A DNA stretch of 64,000 nucleotides from Planomicrobium soli (GCF_003014655.1 NZ_PYAT01000002.1:124001-188000), one strand, 5' to 3'; counted from the stretch's first letter, positions 52,150 through 60,392 are shown. Notes: generated by a model not told the origin, from the sequence alone. Program-made: numbers and translations.

Positions 52150-52833
52150 ATAGCTGTTCTTAATTTTTTCAAAACTCCGCTTCGGAAAACCTTGCAGCTA
52201 ACTAAACAAAATTCAAATTACTTACCAATTGCATATCAACGCCAAATTCATATACTTCTGGCTAGAAGTAAAAAGCTGTTTAGTAGCCTTTGTCCCCGTT
52301 CCTGTTCAGGTAACATAACCCATTTGATATGACTATTATGTTAAATCATCTCCTAGAGTAAAATAGGCATCTAAATATATAAATCGCTAATGAAATTCAA
52401 ACTATATAATTGTCGATTGATATAAGGACTTCTTTCTTTCTCTCGCATTTTTATAGATAAGTTGCTTCACTGGTTATATTTACCTGAAATTTTAGAGAGA
52501 TCAATAATAATCGGTCATATTCGCACGTTCCTCAGATTTATATCTGGGTTATATAACCTGAATTTATTAAGTATTCAGAAAACTATATTAATTTTTTGAT
52601 ATTTAGTATAAGATAATAACTCATACATCAAATTTCTATTATTTCTTATAAATAACTTCTATGCCAAATTTCTGTTATTTACAAGAAATAATAGAAACAC
52701 CATATTTCTATTATTCAATCCATTTGAAAGGGGTGCTTAATCTCTTAAAGTACATAACGATGAAAGTTTATCCCTCTATATCCCAGCCGCCTAGAGAATA
52801 AACAAAATCAAATTATGAAATGGAGAGAAAAAA
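52150..52833 (+). promoter_or_regulatory. Intergenic region with promoter and leader C
   Basis: The first 420 bp are AT-rich with no supported gene. The shared 42-nt block lies at 52573-52614 (ending TAAGAT). Downstream, ATTTCTATTATT-type units recur three times between 52628 and 52716, and AATAATAGAAA/TTTCTATTATT (52687-52715) can form an 11-bp stem. Hairpin CTCTA/TAGAG (52774-52778 with 52792-52796) exposes AGCCGCC. The ribosome site GGAGAG precedes the gene. Confidence 0.62.
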
Positions 52834-53310
52834 ATGAAAAAATACCTAACGATTTTAATGGCTCTATTCCTAACGTTCGGCTTCTCGGCTAGTGCTGCCT
52901 TTGCTTCTGGTGATTATTCTGAGGGCAAAGACTATTACGGCGACAAAGACAAAGATTATGGTAAAGACAAAGACTATGGTCATGGCAAAGGCAAGGGACA
53001 TGATAAAGGCAAAGGTAAAGGGCACGATAAAGGCAAAGGCAAAGGACATTATTACGACAAAGATAAAGACTATGGAAAAGGCAAAGGCAAAGGGCATGAT
53101 AAAGGCAAAGGCAAAGGGCATGATAAAGGCAAAGGCAAAGGACATTATTACGACAAAGATAAAGGCAAAGACAAAGGCAAAGATAAAGACAAAGGCAAAG
53201 ATAAAGGCAAAGACAAAGGCAAAGATAAAGGCAAAGGCAAAGGGCACGATAAAGGCAAAGGCAAAGGGCACGATAAAGGCAAAGGCAAAGGACATTACGA
53301 CGACAAGTAA
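52834..53310 (+). CDS. Secreted Lys/Gly/His/Asp repeat protein
   Basis: Exported protein (158 aa). The signal peptide MKKYLTILMALFLTFGFSAS is cleaved near AFAS. The mature part is almost wholly K, G, D, H and Y: an octapeptide GHDKGKGK occurs in pairs closed by GHYYDKDK, and this higher-order block recurs three times with a middle stretch of KGKDKGKDK. The 24-bp DNA repeats follow the protein repeats. Strongly basic overall, no cysteine or anchor. Function unknown; it shares leader and signal peptide type with 51695 and tail type with 44889. Confidence 0.8.
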   Translation: MKKYLTILMALFLTFGFSASAAFASGDYSEGKDYYGDKDKDYGKDKDYGHGKGKGHDKGKGKGHDKGKGKGHYYDKDKDYGKGKGKGHDKGKGKGHDKGKGKGHYYDKDKGKDKGKDKDKGKDKGKDKGKDKGKGKGHDKGKGKGHDKGKGKGHYDDK

Positions 53311-53331
53311 TTTCAGATATTATTAAGTAAT

Positions 53332-53376
53332 AAAAAGGAACACCTACCTTATTGAATAAGGTGGGTGTTCCTTTTT
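53332..53376 (+). terminator. Terminator of the Lys/Gly repeat gene
   Basis: A long stem (AAAAAGGAACACC with GGTGTTCCTTTTT extended through CTACCTTA) plus T run. Confidence 0.9.
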
Positions 53377-53787
53377 AATGTTTTAAGGTATTTCGTATTA
53401 AAAGTTGGTTCTAAGAAAGCGGGATTTGAGTAGCTGTAGAAAACTTCTTCAGTGACCAGATCATAAAAACAGTTGAATCGGTTCCGGATGTAAATGATTT
53501 TAGCTGGATTGTTAATCTCAAATTTATTGGAAAAGTGCACCACCAAGAATTTTCCCGAAAGTCCTGTTGCTTCAGCGAACTTGCTTAGAAGTAACATGGA
53601 CAAGTTTATTGCAAAGACAGTATGAGCCGACACCAGTTTTCCTTAATTTTTTATAGAATTCATCCGGATATTCACAACTTCAAGAATCGCTAAGATTATA
53701 AGGTCTGAGTACGCTGCAGCAGTTGCTAGATTCGTTTGGAATGCAATGCGTTCATAGATTGTATCAACCTCTTCTTGCTTTGCCCCT
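53349..53787 (-). pseudogene. Degraded coding region of unknown family
   Basis: The minus strand carries two adjoining protein-like stretches in different frames. The upstream one (to TAA at 53643) reads QEEVDTIYERIAFQTNLATA then AAYSDLIILAILEVV; the same DNA in a second frame reads EFYKKLRKTGVGSY. The downstream one (53349-53633) reads KFLVVHFSNKFEINN, then FNCFYDLVTEEVFYSYSNP. This fits a gene broken by frameshifts. No start or ribosome site is convincing, and the 3' end overlaps the terminator of the repeat protein gene. Family not recognised. The rest of the gap to 54145 shows only decayed sequence. Confidence 0.35.
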
Positions 53788-54145
53788 CAATTTTTCAATA
53801 ATTCTCTTTCAGCCTTACAATTGAGCCATCATTTACACACACCAAATTCTTTAAATGCGGTTTCGCAGACAATTTAGCTCCATAAAACATCAGTGATATT
53901 CTTAAAATTCATAAATAACATGGCTCCTTCGACTATTTATTCCACCACTCTTTCAATATACACTTTAGAAAGAAAACGATTATCAAAAACCATATAATTC
54001 TTTGAAAATCGCTTATTTCCCATAGAACCGTTTTAAATAACCGGAATAATGGGAATACGATAGTAAACTAATTTTCATTCTGTAGCGACAAGTTTAGGAA
54101 ATACCCTATATAATTAAGGTTAGATTAGAGCGAAGGAGCAAAACC

Positions 54146-55156
54146 ATGAAAAATGAATTTACCGTTGGTGGAATTGAATTGAAGTGGGATCATGAGTCGG
54201 GAGAAGTATTATTTGAAGGCGGAGATGTCGTCTTTTTCTGGATCTCGGCAATGAAGACCTTTTTTGATTCCATCCGTGAAATATCCGGGGTTGAAGCGAC
54301 AAACCTTGTGCTAGAAACTACCGGTTTCCGGCAAGGCGTTATTGTCGGCGAAGGATTCCGGGACATGAAGAATATCAATGCCTCTAATGTAGTCGGCTGG
54401 ATCTCGAATACATATATGTCTGCCGGTTGGGGGAAAGTTAAAATTGTGGAAATGGATGAAGCAACCAATCATTTCACGTTGCACATCCAAAACGACTGGG
54501 AATACAAATTAAACAAATCAGACAATAAACAAATAGAAGGAATTTTCGTCCCTTCCCATTATGCCGGAGTGTTTACCGGCCTTTTCGGCCATGATTTCTG
54601 GTACAAGACCCATCAATACCAGAGTGACGAAAATCCGTACAGCGTTGTTGAATATTTCCCTTCCGAAATAACCGTACAACAAAATATCCATGAATTATCG
54701 CGGCGCCAGGAAGCAGAACAGATCAAACAGCTTGAACAGCTCGTTGATAAAAACACGAAAGTGCTGCAAAACTTAGTGAAAGAACTTTCTTCTCCGATTA
54801 TTCCAGTGCTTGAAGGCATTATTGTCGTTCCAATGATTGGGAGTTACGATGAAGAACGGGCGGAAGATTTAATCATTAAAACACTCCAGCATCTACCAAA
54901 GCACCAAGCGCGTTATCTGCTACTGGATCTTACCGGACTAACAAAGCAAATTTCCGAACATACTGCCGAAATGATCGACAAATTAAGCGCTTCTGCCCGC
55001 TTACTGGGAACAGAAGTCATTTTGGTTGGCGTCTCCCCGGAACTGGCGCTGCTTATTTCACAGACCTTTACAAACTTAAAGAAATACGAATGCCTGCAAT
55101 CACTTCAGCACGGCATCTATTATGCACTTGGAAAAAGCGGCCGTCGTATAGTGTAA
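54146..55156 (+). CDS. STAS-domain protein, RsbR-like
   Basis: Cytoplasmic protein (336 aa). The C-terminal STAS domain (about 210-325: SSPIIPVLEGIIVVPMIGSY, LLLDLTGLTKQISEHTAEMI, GTEVILVGVSPELALLI) is close to the RsbR/stressosome type, with Thr in DLTGLT at the usual phosphorylation region. A short coiled coil (RRQEAEQIKQLEQLVDKN) links it to an N-terminal domain of about 170 aa resembling V4R/XylR_N-type sensors (ETTGFRQGVIVGEGFRDM). GCGAAGGAG precedes the ATG. No rsb genes are adjacent, so it is a stand-alone sensor of unknown signal. Confidence 0.8.
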   Translation: MKNEFTVGGIELKWDHESGEVLFEGGDVVFFWISAMKTFFDSIREISGVEATNLVLETTGFRQGVIVGEGFRDMKNINASNVVGWISNTYMSAGWGKVKIVEMDEATNHFTLHIQNDWEYKLNKSDNKQIEGIFVPSHYAGVFTGLFGHDFWYKTHQYQSDENPYSVVEYFPSEITVQQNIHELSRRQEAEQIKQLEQLVDKNTKVLQNLVKELSSPIIPVLEGIIVVPMIGSYDEERAEDLIIKTLQHLPKHQARYLLLDLTGLTKQISEHTAEMIDKLSASARLLGTEVILVGVSPELALLISQTFTNLKKYECLQSLQHGIYYALGKSGRRIV

Positions 55157-55173
55157 CTTTACAGCCGAAGTAC

Positions 55174-55207
55174 AAAAAGCCGTCTTCAAAAACCGAAGGC
55201 GGTTTTT
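55174..55207 (+). terminator. Terminator of the STAS gene
   Basis: Stem AAAAAGCCGTCTTC with GAAGGCGGTTTTT, one bulge. Confidence 0.75.
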
Positions 55208-55300
55208 ATACGACTGCTTCTTTGCAAAAATTGAAGTATCAAAGCAAAGCTTGTTACCTTTTAAGAGCTTGAGGAAATGAAAAAGTGAGGAGCTGATAGA

Positions 55301-56212
55301 ATGGCACAAGAGCTATTAACCGGAAAAACCGCAATTGTTACGGGCGGAAACAGCGGAATTGGCCTAGAAGCGGCGAAAGTGTTTGCCGAGCGCGGAGCCC
55401 GGATCATCCTGGCCGTGCGAAACGAAGAAAAAGGGCGCGCTGCGTGTAACACAATTCTGCAGGGGCAACCTGAGGCGCAAATAGAAGTTATGAAACTCGA
55501 CCTTGCTGACCTTTCAACGGTACATGGCTTTGCTGAACAGTTCGAAAGCCGTTTCGAGTCACTCGATTTGTTGATCAACAATGCCGGAGTGATGACTCCC
55601 CCGCTTACAAAAACGAAAGACGGTTTTGAACTGCAGTTCGGCAGCAACCACCTTGGCCACTTTGCGCTTACGGGCCTGCTTTTGCCGTTGCTTTTAAAAA
55701 AACCAGATTCTCGTGTGGTCACCGTCAGCAGCTTGGCCCATAAAGGCGCCTCTATAGATTTTGACAACCTTGACGGCTCAAAAGGTTATAAGGCAATGAA
55801 GTTTTATGGACAAAGCAAACTGGCGAATTTGTTGTTTGCGCTTGAGCTCGATAAACGATTGAAAGCTCATGGCATCTCTACAAAAAGCTTTGCTTGCCAT
55901 CCAGGCATTTCAGCAACTAACCTATTTAAATTTGGCAAACGCGATGCCCCTGAGTTTTTAAAAGGACTGGCCAACCGGCTCCTTCAGCCGCCTGTCATGG
56001 GCGCGATGCCAACCATCTACGCCGCCACTGAATCCACCTTGAATGGCGGCGAGTACATCGGCCCTGATGGCAAAGGCCAACGGAAAGGATTTCCGGCACT
56101 CGATACCCCTCACGCATCTGCAAACAACGAAGCGGCATCGAAAAAACTGTGGGAAGTCTCAGAAGAACTAACCGGCGTGAAATTCGATTTCACAGGCCAA
56201 GAACAATCATAA
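55301..56212 (+). CDS. SDR oxidoreductase, retinol dehydrogenase-like
   Basis: NAD(P)-dependent short-chain dehydrogenase (303 aa): TGGNSGIGLEAAKVF, LDLADLSTV, NNAGVM, VSSLAHKG, YGQSKLAN with catalytic Tyr/Lys, and HPGISATNL. Length and motifs fit the RDH/WW-oxidoreductase-like group. Ribosome site GAGGAG lies 9-10 nt before the ATG. Substrate unknown. Confidence 0.9.
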   Translation: MAQELLTGKTAIVTGGNSGIGLEAAKVFAERGARIILAVRNEEKGRAACNTILQGQPEAQIEVMKLDLADLSTVHGFAEQFESRFESLDLLINNAGVMTPPLTKTKDGFELQFGSNHLGHFALTGLLLPLLLKKPDSRVVTVSSLAHKGASIDFDNLDGSKGYKAMKFYGQSKLANLLFALELDKRLKAHGISTKSFACHPGISATNLFKFGKRDAPEFLKGLANRLLQPPVMGAMPTIYAATESTLNGGEYIGPDGKGQRKGFPALDTPHASANNEAASKKLWEVSEELTGVKFDFTGQEQS

Positions 56213-56316
56213 CTTCCCGAAAACAGATCAAGTTTCTTTGAAATCAAGAATTACTTTATTGAAATCGGGTATAGCAATAAGGCACAACTGCTTTTTCATA
56301 AAAAGGAGGTAATGTC

Positions 56317-56670
56317 TTGGAATATCAACTTACGATTCGGTTGACAAGTGAAAAGAAAGGCTATTTCTGGCTTTTCGAAAGCGAAGAAGACACCATATCC
56401 ATTTTTAATGAAGTCGTAAAAACATTTGAGCAATACGAGCCGAATGATGTAGATCTGTTTATGAGAGAAAAAAGAAAAGAAATTGAAGAAACTGGCGAAA
56501 CGCATGCAGTTCAAATCGATGTAACAAAAAATGAAAAGCATGTCGTAGTCCGGTCTGCCGCTTACAATGAGATGTGGTATGAAGGAAAGCATTTTAATGA
56601 TATCTTCAACACGTTGACTGAACGGCTCGGGCGTGCCCAAGAATTAGAATTTGATTCTACCGCCACTTAA
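56317..56670 (+). CDS. Hypothetical small cytoplasmic protein
   Basis: Protein of 117 aa, acidic, no membrane segment. Alternating beta and helix: LTIRLTSEKKGYFWLF, ISIFNEVVKTFEQYE, VVVRSAAYNEMWYEG, FNDIFNTLTERLG. The start is TTG at 56317, 8-9 nt after AAAGGAGG; a nearby ATG is out of frame. Family not recognised. Confidence 0.75.
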   Translation: MEYQLTIRLTSEKKGYFWLFESEEDTISIFNEVVKTFEQYEPNDVDLFMREKRKEIEETGETHAVQIDVTKNEKHVVVRSAAYNEMWYEGKHFNDIFNTLTERLGRAQELEFDSTAT

Positions 56671-56683
56671 TTTTCAAAAAACT

Positions 56684-56720
56684 AACCCCTTTGGCTGTTC
56701 CAATTGCCAAAGGGGTTTTG
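56684..56720 (+). terminator. Terminator of the 56317-56670 gene
   Basis: A 12-bp stem AACCCCTTTGGC/GCCAAAGGGGTT plus T run. Confidence 0.88.
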
Positions 56721-56827
56721 CATGGAAAGAAAGCCATCGATTAACATTCCCGCTATTAAAGCATATAATAAGCTTTGTGTGTTAATAGAGCGTTACTGAA
56801 GCCAAGGGCTGATATGGAGGAGATTTT

Positions 56828-57739
56828 TTGAACACAAAAGCTTTTTCGCTGGCATTGTTTTCGATTCTTATATGGGGTTCATCGTTTGCAGCCATCCGCG
56901 TCAGTTTGCAGGGCGGATATGATGCAGGCCAGAACGTACTTGTCCGCTTTGCGGTTGCGTCACTTCTTTTTCTGATTTATGCACTATGGCCGGGAACAAA
57001 ATTCCGTTTGCCGCATAAAGGCGATATTGTCCGGATTCTTTTGCTCGGCTGGCTCGGCATTAGCGTCTATCATATTTGCGTGACATTCGGCATGGAGACA
57101 ATTTCAGCCGGTACCGCCGGCATGTTGGTCGGCTCAGGACCGATATTCACAGCATTGATTGCGATGTTCGTCCTGAAAGAACGGTTGACGGGACTTGGGT
57201 GGCTTGGCTTGGGCGTTGGTTTTATTGGCATTCTCTTCATCGCTTTCGGTTCAACAGGAGCTTCGTTGACGTTGACAAGCGGCGCAGTGCTTGTACTGAT
57301 TGCTGCTTTTGCCACCTCAATCTTTTTCGTTTTCCAAAAGCCGTTGTTCACCCGCTATTCAGCGATTGAATTGACCGCTTATTTTACGTGGGCAGGCACC
57401 CTGCCGTTTTTCATCTTTTCACCAGGAATTTTTACAGCGCTGCAAAATGCAACGATGGAAGCACATTTTTCCACTTTATACGTAGGCATTTTTCCAGCAG
57501 CAATCGCCTATGTCGCATGGGCAACTGCGCTATCAATGGAAAATGCCAGTGCAGTGTCGAGCCTTATCTACTTGGAACCCGCAGTGGCCATTATCGTCGC
57601 CTGGTTCTGGTTACAGGAATTGCCGACTCCCCTGGCACTTATAGGCGGTATGATAGCCATTGGCGGCGTCATTATTGTGAATGCACTTGGCAAGAAAAGA
57701 CGAAGCGTTTCGGGGAGAACCCTGGAATCGTCTACATAA
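56828..57739 (+). CDS. EamA/DMT-family transporter
   Basis: Ten-helix membrane transporter (303 aa) with two EamA repeats. Typical are IWGSSFAAIRVSL at the N-terminus, SAGTAGMLVGSGPIFTALIA closing the first repeat, and SAVSSLIYLEPAVAIIVAW in the second. The start is TTG at 56828 after TGGAGGAG. Likely exports a metabolite or amino acid; substrate unknown. Confidence 0.9.
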   Translation: MNTKAFSLALFSILIWGSSFAAIRVSLQGGYDAGQNVLVRFAVASLLFLIYALWPGTKFRLPHKGDIVRILLLGWLGISVYHICVTFGMETISAGTAGMLVGSGPIFTALIAMFVLKERLTGLGWLGLGVGFIGILFIAFGSTGASLTLTSGAVLVLIAAFATSIFFVFQKPLFTRYSAIELTAYFTWAGTLPFFIFSPGIFTALQNATMEAHFSTLYVGIFPAAIAYVAWATALSMENASAVSSLIYLEPAVAIIVAWFWLQELPTPLALIGGMIAIGGVIIVNALGKKRRSVSGRTLESST

Positions 57740-57749
57740 AAAACTTTAA

Positions 57750-57793
57750 AAAGAAAGGGCCTTTTTAAAATTTCAAAAGGCCCTTTCTTTTTA
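57750..57793. terminator. Terminator between the EamA gene and the small broken gene
   Basis: A 16-bp perfect stem AAAGAAAGGGCCTTTT/AAAAGGCCCTTTCTTT with T run; serves both strands. Confidence 0.9.
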
Positions 57794-57818
57794 CTTAGCA
57801 CTTTTTTTGAAATGAACT

Positions 57819-58013
57819 TCAATAATTGTCCCAAGGGTTCTCTATATAAGTTTCTTCATCAGGCATATTTGGATATGCTGCATCTACACTTTTGTGGTGA
57901 TTGTTATTATCTTCAACACCTATAAACTTTCAGGCTTTATCTACTGCATTTTCATTGTCATTATCTTTTGTTCGTTTAGATGAATTATATTCTTCTGAAG
58001 CATTTGATTTCAC
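57819..58013 (-). pseudogene. Small gene interrupted by an in-frame TGA
   Basis: On the minus strand AAAGGAGG stands 8 nt before a GTG (58011-58013) that opens a 64-codon frame: MKSNASEEYNSSKRTKDN..., then TGA at 57930-57932, then KFIGVEDNNNHHKSVDAA and a tail ending ENPWDNY before TGA at 57819. The ribosome site, the uninterrupted frame on both sides and the shared terminator suggest a real small acidic, Asn-rich protein with a Trp-to-stop change or a sequencing error. No family recognised. Confidence 0.5.
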
Positions 58014-58156
58014 GACTATTTCCTCCTTTAGTTAGTTTTGAAGCCTTTCAGCAAGACCTTATCGTATTATTTCAGCTATTCCCTTTCCGCTATTTCTGCA
58101 ATCCTATCGCTTACAGAATAGTTCAATTTTTCAGCACACATAAAGCTCTTTTTTTG

Positions 58157-58173
58157 TTACACTAATTGTGTAA
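58157..58173 (+). promoter_or_regulatory. Inverted repeat upstream of the aldolase gene
   Basis: TTACAC-TAATT-GTGTAA, a 6-5-6 inverted repeat about 47 bp before the aldolase ATG, in the promoter region. The regulator is not identified. Confidence 0.35.
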
Positions 58174-58219
58174 GGCTTACTGTTAATTTTTATGAAAAAT
58201 TATCTAAGGAGCTGGGACA

Positions 58220-59107
58220 ATGAATCAAGAACAATTCGATCTAGTAAAGAACGGAAAAGGGTTTATCGCTGCACTTGACCAGAGCGGCGGCAGTACACCA
58301 AAGGCATTAAAGCTTTACGGGGTTTCTGAAGACCAATACTCCAATGAAGAGGAAATGTATGACTTGATCCATGAAATGCGGACGCGGGTTATGACCGCCC
58401 CTTCCTTCAATTCCGATTCGATTCTTGGGGCCATCCTGTTTGAGCAGACAATGGACCGTGAAGTCGAAGGCAAGTATACGTCTGATTATTTATGGGAAGA
58501 AAAAGGCGTCGTGCCCTTTTTGAAAGTCGACAAAGGGCTGGCGGATGAAGAAGATGGCGTTCAATTGATGAAACCTATTCCGAACTTAGATGAGTTATTG
58601 CAGCGGGCAAATGAGCGGCATGTTTTCGGAACGAAAATGCGTTCCGTTATCAACGAACCAAATCCTAATGGTATCCGGCGAGTGGTCGAACAGCAATTTG
58701 AGGTCGCCAAGCAAATTTTAGCAGCAGGACTTGTGCCGATCATCGAGCCTGAAGTTAATATCCATAGCGAAAACAAAGAAAAATGCGAAGAGATCTTAAA
58801 ACAAGAACTCTTGAATTACTTAGATGGACTGAGCGAAGATCAAAACATCATGTTGAAGCTATCGATTCCGACTGTCGACAACTATTACCGCGAATTAATC
58901 GAACACCCTCGTGTCGTTCGGGTTGTCGCCCTTTCCGGTGGATATTCCCGAAAAGTAGCGAATGAAAAACTGGCAGCCAATCAAGGCTTAATTGCCAGCT
59001 TTTCCAGAGGATTATCAGAAGGAGTAAGCGCGAGTCAAAGTGATGATGAATTCAACGCAGCGATTGAAGATTCGATTCAGACGATTTATGAGGCTTCGAT
59101 TACTTAA
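58220..59107 (+). CDS. fda: Fructose-bisphosphate aldolase, class I
   Basis: Schiff-base aldolase (295 aa) of the bacterial class I type, cleaving fructose 1,6-bisphosphate in glycolysis. N-terminal [43 protein letters not shown] and the Schiff-base Lys region [12 protein letters not shown] with [15 protein letters not shown] are diagnostic. Ribosome site AAGGAGC is close to the ATG. Monocistronic. Confidence 0.92.
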   Translation: MNQEQFDLVKNGKGFIAALDQSGGSTPKALKLYGVSEDQYSNEEEMYDLIHEMRTRVMTAPSFNSDSILGAILFEQTMDREVEGKYTSDYLWEEKGVVPFLKVDKGLADEEDGVQLMKPIPNLDELLQRANERHVFGTKMRSVINEPNPNGIRRVVEQQFEVAKQILAAGLVPIIEPEVNIHSENKEKCEEILKQELLNYLDGLSEDQNIMLKLSIPTVDNYYRELIEHPRVVRVVALSGGYSRKVANEKLAANQGLIASFSRGLSEGVSASQSDDEFNAAIEDSIQTIYEASIT

Positions 59108-59116
59108 TCTAAAATA

Positions 59117-59158
59117 AAGGCGTGCCCGATAACCAACCTGGTTATTCGGACACGCCTT
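59117..59158. terminator. Bidirectional terminator between aldolase and aminotransferase genes
   Basis: A stem of about 19 bp (AAGGCGTG...CCGATAACCA with its near-complement) between convergent genes. Confidence 0.88.
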
Positions 59159-59189
59159 GTTAATTTGCTGTAAGCAAAGCTGCCTCAGA

Positions 59190-60392
59190 TTATGTGTCTT
59201 TTCGAAAGTCCAAGGCAACCACTTCTCCAAGCAATTGAACACCCTTCACAATTTCCTCTTTACTCGCATAGCTGAACGACAACCTCAAATACTCATTCCC
59301 CTCTTCTTGGTTCAAGAAAAAGTATTTACCCGGCACGAAAGAAACGCCTGCATTCAAGGCTTCCGGCAACAAATCCGTTGTGTTGGCGCCTGGAACTTTG
59401 ACCCAGACAAAATAACCGCCTTCCGGCACGTACCAGGAAACCGATGGAGGCAAAAAATCTTTTAATGCAGAGAGCATTGCCATACATTTTGATTGATAAG
59501 TAGAACTTAAAGAGACCAGACGTTTGTCAAAATCAGAGCCTTCAAGAAATGCCGCTAATGTGGATTGGGTAAATGGATGGCCTATATCTTTTTTGAACCA
59601 TCCCAATGTTGTTATGAGTTCTGCTGGACCTGCTACCCATCCGATCCGCATACCAGGAGCCACAACTTTCGAGAAAGACCCGATATGGAGAACGCGGTCC
59701 TGTTTATCCATCGCTTTCAACAAACGCGGCTCCTTTGCAAAGCCCAGTTCACCATATGCATCATCCTCTAAAATAAAAAAGCCGTACTCTTCAGCAAGCA
59801 GCAGCAAATGTTTTCGGCGCTCCAAAGACATTGTCGTCCCCGTCGGATTCTGAGAAGTCGGTATCGTGTACAAGATCCGTGGAAGCGGCAGTCCCTGCTC
59901 TTTTCTATTCGATAACAATTCCGCGAAGCGTTCGGTCTGAAGGCCTTGTTCATCTACTGGCACACTTATAAAGTGGTCTGTGTAATTCTGGAACACTTCC
60001 AGCGCCTCCATATAAGTAGGCGCTTCAATTGCAACGACCGCATCTTTGTCTAGCATTACGCGCGCAATCAAATCAATCCCTTGGCAAGCGCCGGCTGTAA
60101 CAAGCAATTCATCTTCTGCAACAACTACATCACGCCCAGCTAATCTTTCTTTAATCATCTCTTTCAGCTTCGGAACTCTCGGGCTCCCGATATATTGGAG
60201 CGGTAAGTCGCCCTCTTCACTGAGCAGCTGGACTACCGCAGACTTTATTTCTTCAGACGGAACAAGCGCCGGTGCCGGATAGCCTGAACTAAGGCGAATG
60301 CAGCCTTTTGGCAATACAGATAACCACTGGCCAGGCGGATCATTTTCAAATGCTAGCGAGATTTCTTTTGAAAATGGAATTTGCTGTTTCAT
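59190..60392 (-). CDS. PLP-dependent class I/II aminotransferase (2-aminoadipate type)
   Basis: Aminotransferase (400 aa): LQYIGSPRVPKLKEMI, TAGACQGIDLIARVM, IPTSQNPTGTTMSLERR, EDDAYGEL and the cofactor lysine in GSFSKVVAPGMRIGW. The pattern is that of LysN/2-aminoadipate or MocR-like aminotransferases but without the GntR DNA-binding domain. GAGGAG precedes the ATG. Amino donor not known. Confidence 0.88.
   Translation of the reverse strand: MKQQIPFSKEISLAFENDPPGQWLSVLPKGCIRLSSGYPAPALVPSEEIKSAVVQLLSEEGDLPLQYIGSPRVPKLKEMIKERLAGRDVVVAEDELLVTAGACQGIDLIARVMLDKDAVVAIEAPTYMEALEVFQNYTDHFISVPVDEQGLQTERFAELLSNRKEQGLPLPRILYTIPTSQNPTGTTMSLERRKHLLLLAEEYGFFILEDDAYGELGFAKEPRLLKAMDKQDRVLHIGSFSKVVAPGMRIGWVAGPAELITTLGWFKKDIGHPFTQSTLAAFLEGSDFDKRLVSLSSTYQSKCMAMLSALKDFLPPSVSWYVPEGGYFVWVKVPGANTTDLLPEALNAGVSFVPGKYFFLNQEEGNEYLRLSFSYASKEEIVKGVQLLGEVVALDFRKDT

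Noticed and set aside
52144-52332. 62-codon plus-strand frame after the His/Asp-rich gene
   Set aside because: No ribosome site, starts inside the terminator, no recognisable composition.
52870-53295. Minus-strand Phe/Ala repeat frame opposite the Lys/Gly repeat gene
   Set aside because: Antisense shadow of the repeats, without start signals.
52930-53300. Regular short repeats resembling a CRISPR array
   Set aside because: Repeats are in-frame coding units of one exported protein with no spacers of unique sequence; no cas genes nearby.
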